In this document: positions 40,592 through 42,707 of the stretch, in pieces
Numbering within the stretch: position 1 is the first letter of the stretch
How the letters are laid out: every line of letters starts with the position of its first letter
From: Nocardioides sp. REDSEA-S33_B3
Lineage (GTDB): Bacteria > Actinomycetota > Actinomycetes > Propionibacteriales > Nocardioidaceae
Reading direction: 5' to 3'
Assembly: GCA_001627335.1 (NCBI GenBank)
Contig: LUPK01000046.1
Coordinates: 1 to 42,707 of the forward strand
DNA: 42,707 nt
The notes under the pieces: model-generated
Seen by the model: the letters and a program-made list of their open reading frames with translations, nothing else
Told to the model about the DNA's origin: nothing
Databases searched by the model: none
Program-made: the position numbers and the translations under genes

Positions 40592-42007
40592 ATGGTGGCC
40601 GACGCCGGACACACTCCCGGACACACCGACTTCGACGTGCTCGTCCTCGGTGCCGGGTCGGGCGGCTACGCCTGTGCCCTGCGCGCCGCCCAGCTCGGCC
40701 TCACGGTCGGTCTGGTCGAGAAGGACAAGGTGGGCGGCACCTGCCTCCACGTCGGCTGCATCCCCACCAAGGCGCTGCTGCACGCGGCCGAGGTCGCCGA
40801 CTCCGCACGCGACTCGGAGAGGTTCGGGGTCAAGGCCTCCCTCGAGGGCATCGACATGGCCGGCGTCAACGCCTACAAGGACGGCGTCGTCGCCCGGCTG
40901 TTCAAGGGCCTCACCGGCCTGGTCAAGGGACGGGGCATCACCGTCATCGAGGGCGCCGGCACCATGACCGGTCCTCGCGAGGTCACCGTCGACGGCACCG
41001 CCTACACCGGCGCGCACCTCGTGCTGGCCTCCGGCTCCTACTCCCGCTCTCTGCCCGGCCTGGAGGTCGACGGCGAGCGGGTCCTGACCTCCGAGCACGC
41101 GCTGCGCCTGGAGCACGTCCCGTCCTCGGTCGTGGTGCTCGGCGGTGGCGTGATCGGCTCGGAGTTCGCCAGCGTGTGGCGCTCCTTCGGCGCCGACGTC
41201 ACGATCGTCGAGGCGCTGCCGCGCCTGGTCGCCGCTGAGGACCCGGCCTCGTCGAAGGCGCTGGAACGTGCCTTCCGCAAGCGCGACATCACCTTCAAGA
41301 CCTCCACCCGGTTCAGCTCCGTCGAGCGCACCGCGGACGGCGTCGCCGTCAGCGTCGAGGACGCCAAGGGCGCCACGTCGGTCATCGAGGCCGAGCTCCT
41401 GCTCGTCGCGGTCGGCCGTGGCCCGGCCACCGACGGCCTGGGGTACGCCGAGCAGGGCGTCGCCATGGAGCGCGGGTTCGTGCTGGCCGACGAGCGCTGC
41501 CGCACCAACCTCGAGGGCGTCTACGCCGTGGGCGACATCGTGCCCGGCCTGCAGCTGGCCCACCGGGGGTTCCAGCAGGGCATCTTCGTCGCCGAGGAGA
41601 TCGCCGGCCTCGCGCCGGTCCCGGTCGAGGAGACCGCGATCCCGCGCGTCACCTACTCCCACCCCGAGATCGCCTCGGTCGGCCTCGACGAGGAGACCGC
41701 CCGCTCGACGTACGGCGACGACGCGATCGAGACGCTGACCTACGACCTCGGCGGCAACGGCAAGAGCCAGATCCTGCAGACCCAGGGCTTCGTGAAGCTC
41801 GTGCGCCGCACCGACGGTCCCGTCGTCGGCGTCCACATGGTCGGCGACCGCGTCGGCGAACTGGTCGGCGAGGCCCAGCTGATCTACGCGTGGGAGGCCC
41901 ACCCCGACGACGTCGCCCCGCTCGTGCACGCCCACCCCACCCAGAACGAGGCGCTCGGCGAGGCCCATCTCGCCCTCGCCGGCAAGCCGCTGCACGCGCA
42001 CGGCTGA
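40592..42007 (+). CDS. lpdA: dihydrolipoyl dehydrogenase (E3)
   Basis: The 471-residue flavoprotein has an FAD-binding GAGSGGY (20-26), the redox disulfide Cys51/Cys56 in [13 protein letters not shown], an NAD-binding [17 protein letters not shown], the second FAD motif GVYAVGDIV and the C-terminal catalytic His-Glu of [13 protein letters not shown]. It reoxidises lipoyl groups of 2-oxoacid dehydrogenases and of the glycine cleavage system. AAAGGA precedes the ATG at 40592; GTG 40595 is an alternative. The sucB gene follows after 44 bp. Confidence 0.95.
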   Translation: MVADAGHTPGHTDFDVLVLGAGSGGYACALRAAQLGLTVGLVEKDKVGGTCLHVGCIPTKALLHAAEVADSARDSERFGVKASLEGIDMAGVNAYKDGVVARLFKGLTGLVKGRGITVIEGAGTMTGPREVTVDGTAYTGAHLVLASGSYSRSLPGLEVDGERVLTSEHALRLEHVPSSVVVLGGGVIGSEFASVWRSFGADVTIVEALPRLVAAEDPASSKALERAFRKRDITFKTSTRFSSVERTADGVAVSVEDAKGATSVIEAELLLVAVGRGPATDGLGYAEQGVAMERGFVLADERCRTNLEGVYAVGDIVPGLQLAHRGFQQGIFVAEEIAGLAPVPVEETAIPRVTYSHPEIASVGLDEETARSTYGDDAIETLTYDLGGNGKSQILQTQGFVKLVRRTDGPVVGVHMVGDRVGELVGEAQLIYAWEAHPDDVAPLVHAHPTQNEALGEAHLALAGKPLHAHG

Positions 42008-42051
42008 GCCACCCGGACAGCTCCACTCCACCTGCTACCGAAGGAACCGCA

Positions 42052-42707
42052 TTGGCCACCGAAGTCAACCTCCCGGCGCTCGGCGAGTCCGTCACCGAGG
42101 GCACCGTCACCCGCTGGCTCAAGCAGGTCGGCGACACCGTCGCTGTCGACGAGCCGCTGCTCGAGGTCTCCACCGACAAGGTCGACACCGAGATCCCCTC
42201 GCCCGTCGCGGGCACCCTGCTCGAGATCAAGGCCGAGGAGGACGACACCGTCGAGGTCGGTGCGGTCCTCGCGATGATCGGTGAGGAGGGCGAGTCCGCC
42301 GGTTCCGCCGACGACTCCGGCGATGCCTCCAGCGATGACTCTGCCGAGGACTCCGCCACACCCGAGGCCGAGCCGGCCGACGAGGGCGAGGCCGAGAAGA
42401 AGGCCGAGCAGGAGGAGGAGATCGCCGAGAAGACCGGCGACCTGCCTCCCGGTGACGAGACCCCCGAGGAGGAGAAGTCCCCGGCCGCCTCCGGCGGGTC
42501 CGGCGGTGGCTCCGGCACGTCGGTGACGCTGCCTGCCCTGGGCGAGTCCGTCACCGAGGGCACCGTCACCCGCTGGCTCAAGCAGGTCGGCGACAGCGTG
42601 GAGGTCGACGAGCCGCTGCTCGAGGTCTCCACGGACAAGGTCGACACCGAGATCCCCTCGCCCGTCGCGGGCACGCTGCTGGAGGTCAAGGTCTCCGAGG
42701 ACGAGAC
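42052..42707 (+). CDS. sucB: 2-oxoglutarate dehydrogenase E2 (dihydrolipoamide succinyltransferase), N-terminal part
   Basis: The first 218 residues are present; the gene runs off the window. Two lipoyl domains (about 3-77 and 156-218+) each hold the [12 protein letters not shown] lipoylation site, with Lys43 and Lys196. They are joined by an acidic Ala/Glu linker (about 78-140) and a Gly/Ser segment. Two-lipoyl E2 proteins next to lpdA are typical of actinobacterial SucB. The start is TTG at 42052 after GAAGGAAC; no ATG or GTG fits. A pyruvate dehydrogenase E2 is a possible alternative since the catalytic domain is outside the window. Confidence 0.87.
   Translation, partial: MATEVNLPALGESVTEGTVTRWLKQVGDTVAVDEPLLEVSTDKVDTEIPSPVAGTLLEIKAEEDDTVEVGAVLAMIGEEGESAGSADDSGDASSDDSAEDSATPEAEPADEGEAEKKAEQEEEIAEKTGDLPPGDETPEEEKSPAASGGSGGGSGTSVTLPALGESVTEGTVTRWLKQVGDSVEVDEPLLEVSTDKVDTEIPSPVAGTLLEVKVSEDE
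42082..42231. repeat. 150-bp direct repeat encoding lipoyl domain 1 (partner 42541-42690)
   Basis: The 150 bp match 42541-42690 at all but about nine positions by eye, and the flanking linker shows no similarity. The offset is 459 bp, exactly 153 codons. Confidence 0.85.
42541..42690. repeat. 150-bp direct repeat encoding lipoyl domain 2 (partner 42082-42231)
   Basis: This is the second copy. Differences from the first cluster around the codons for residues 29-32 of the domain and at the end; most others are silent third-position changes. Confidence 0.85.

Overview
The window is very GC-rich with strong third-position GC bias. It carries an actinobacterial gene set: ftsK / RodZ-like / rimO / pgsA, dapA / rnj, thyA / dfrA, an F420-type luciferase-like oxidoreductase, and a two-lipoyl-domain SucB. 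It also has a DUF222/13E12 HNH endonuclease and many short GGTCGAG-type repeats. This points to a member of the Nocardioidaceae, most likely Nocardioides. That placement is inference from style and gene order; no rRNA gene is present.

Layout. 1-160: 3' end of an IS30-type transposase. 359-1752: cysQ and a HAD hydrolase. 2024-12152: a rearranged phosphate-uptake (pst) locus in the order pstC, pstA, anchored PstS, an 870-residue anchored binding-protein-like protein, a sortase-fold protein that lacks catalytic His and Cys, a secreted PstS with Ig-like tail, and pstB. 11-nt direct-repeat PHO boxes lie before pstC and before the second pstS. 12181-14043: lytic transglycosylase, tsaB, rimI. 14044-15937: repeat-rich stretch and an SOS-box-controlled DUF222-HNH gene. 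16009-21310 (minus): extracellular nuclease and 5'-nucleotidase. 21543-28112 (minus): pgsA, rimO, RodZ-like fusion, ftsK. 28300-36757 (minus): NhaC-type antiporter, rnj, dapA, LLM oxidoreductase, dfrA, thyA, secreted trypsin, PhzF-like protein. 36774-38432 (minus): a broken small gene, a small conserved protein, gcvT. 38546-42707: pepA, a small protein gene on the minus strand, lpdA and the start of sucB.

How the genes fit together. The pst locus and the secreted nuclease/5'-nucleotidase pair form a plausible phosphate-scavenging block. Extracellular DNA would be cut by the nuclease, dephosphorylated by the nucleotidase, and the phosphate captured by two PstS-type proteins and imported by PstCAB. 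The second PstS, the nuclease and the nucleotidase end in similar lysine-rich Ig-like modules, which suggests a shared means of surface retention. The most unusual part is the pst locus itself: two C-terminally anchored binding proteins, one with a degenerate sorting-like tail, followed by an apparently inactive sortase-fold protein.

Two fine-scale patterns run through the window. First, at least nine genes have a TANNNT -10 motif 6-7 nt before the start codon, with no room for a leader. In two cases the only TAA stop codons among the complete genes supply the first half of the next gene's TAACCT box. Second, several genes end in or beside short three-copy tandem repeats (10, 11, 11 and 14 bp) that carry or adjoin the stop codon.
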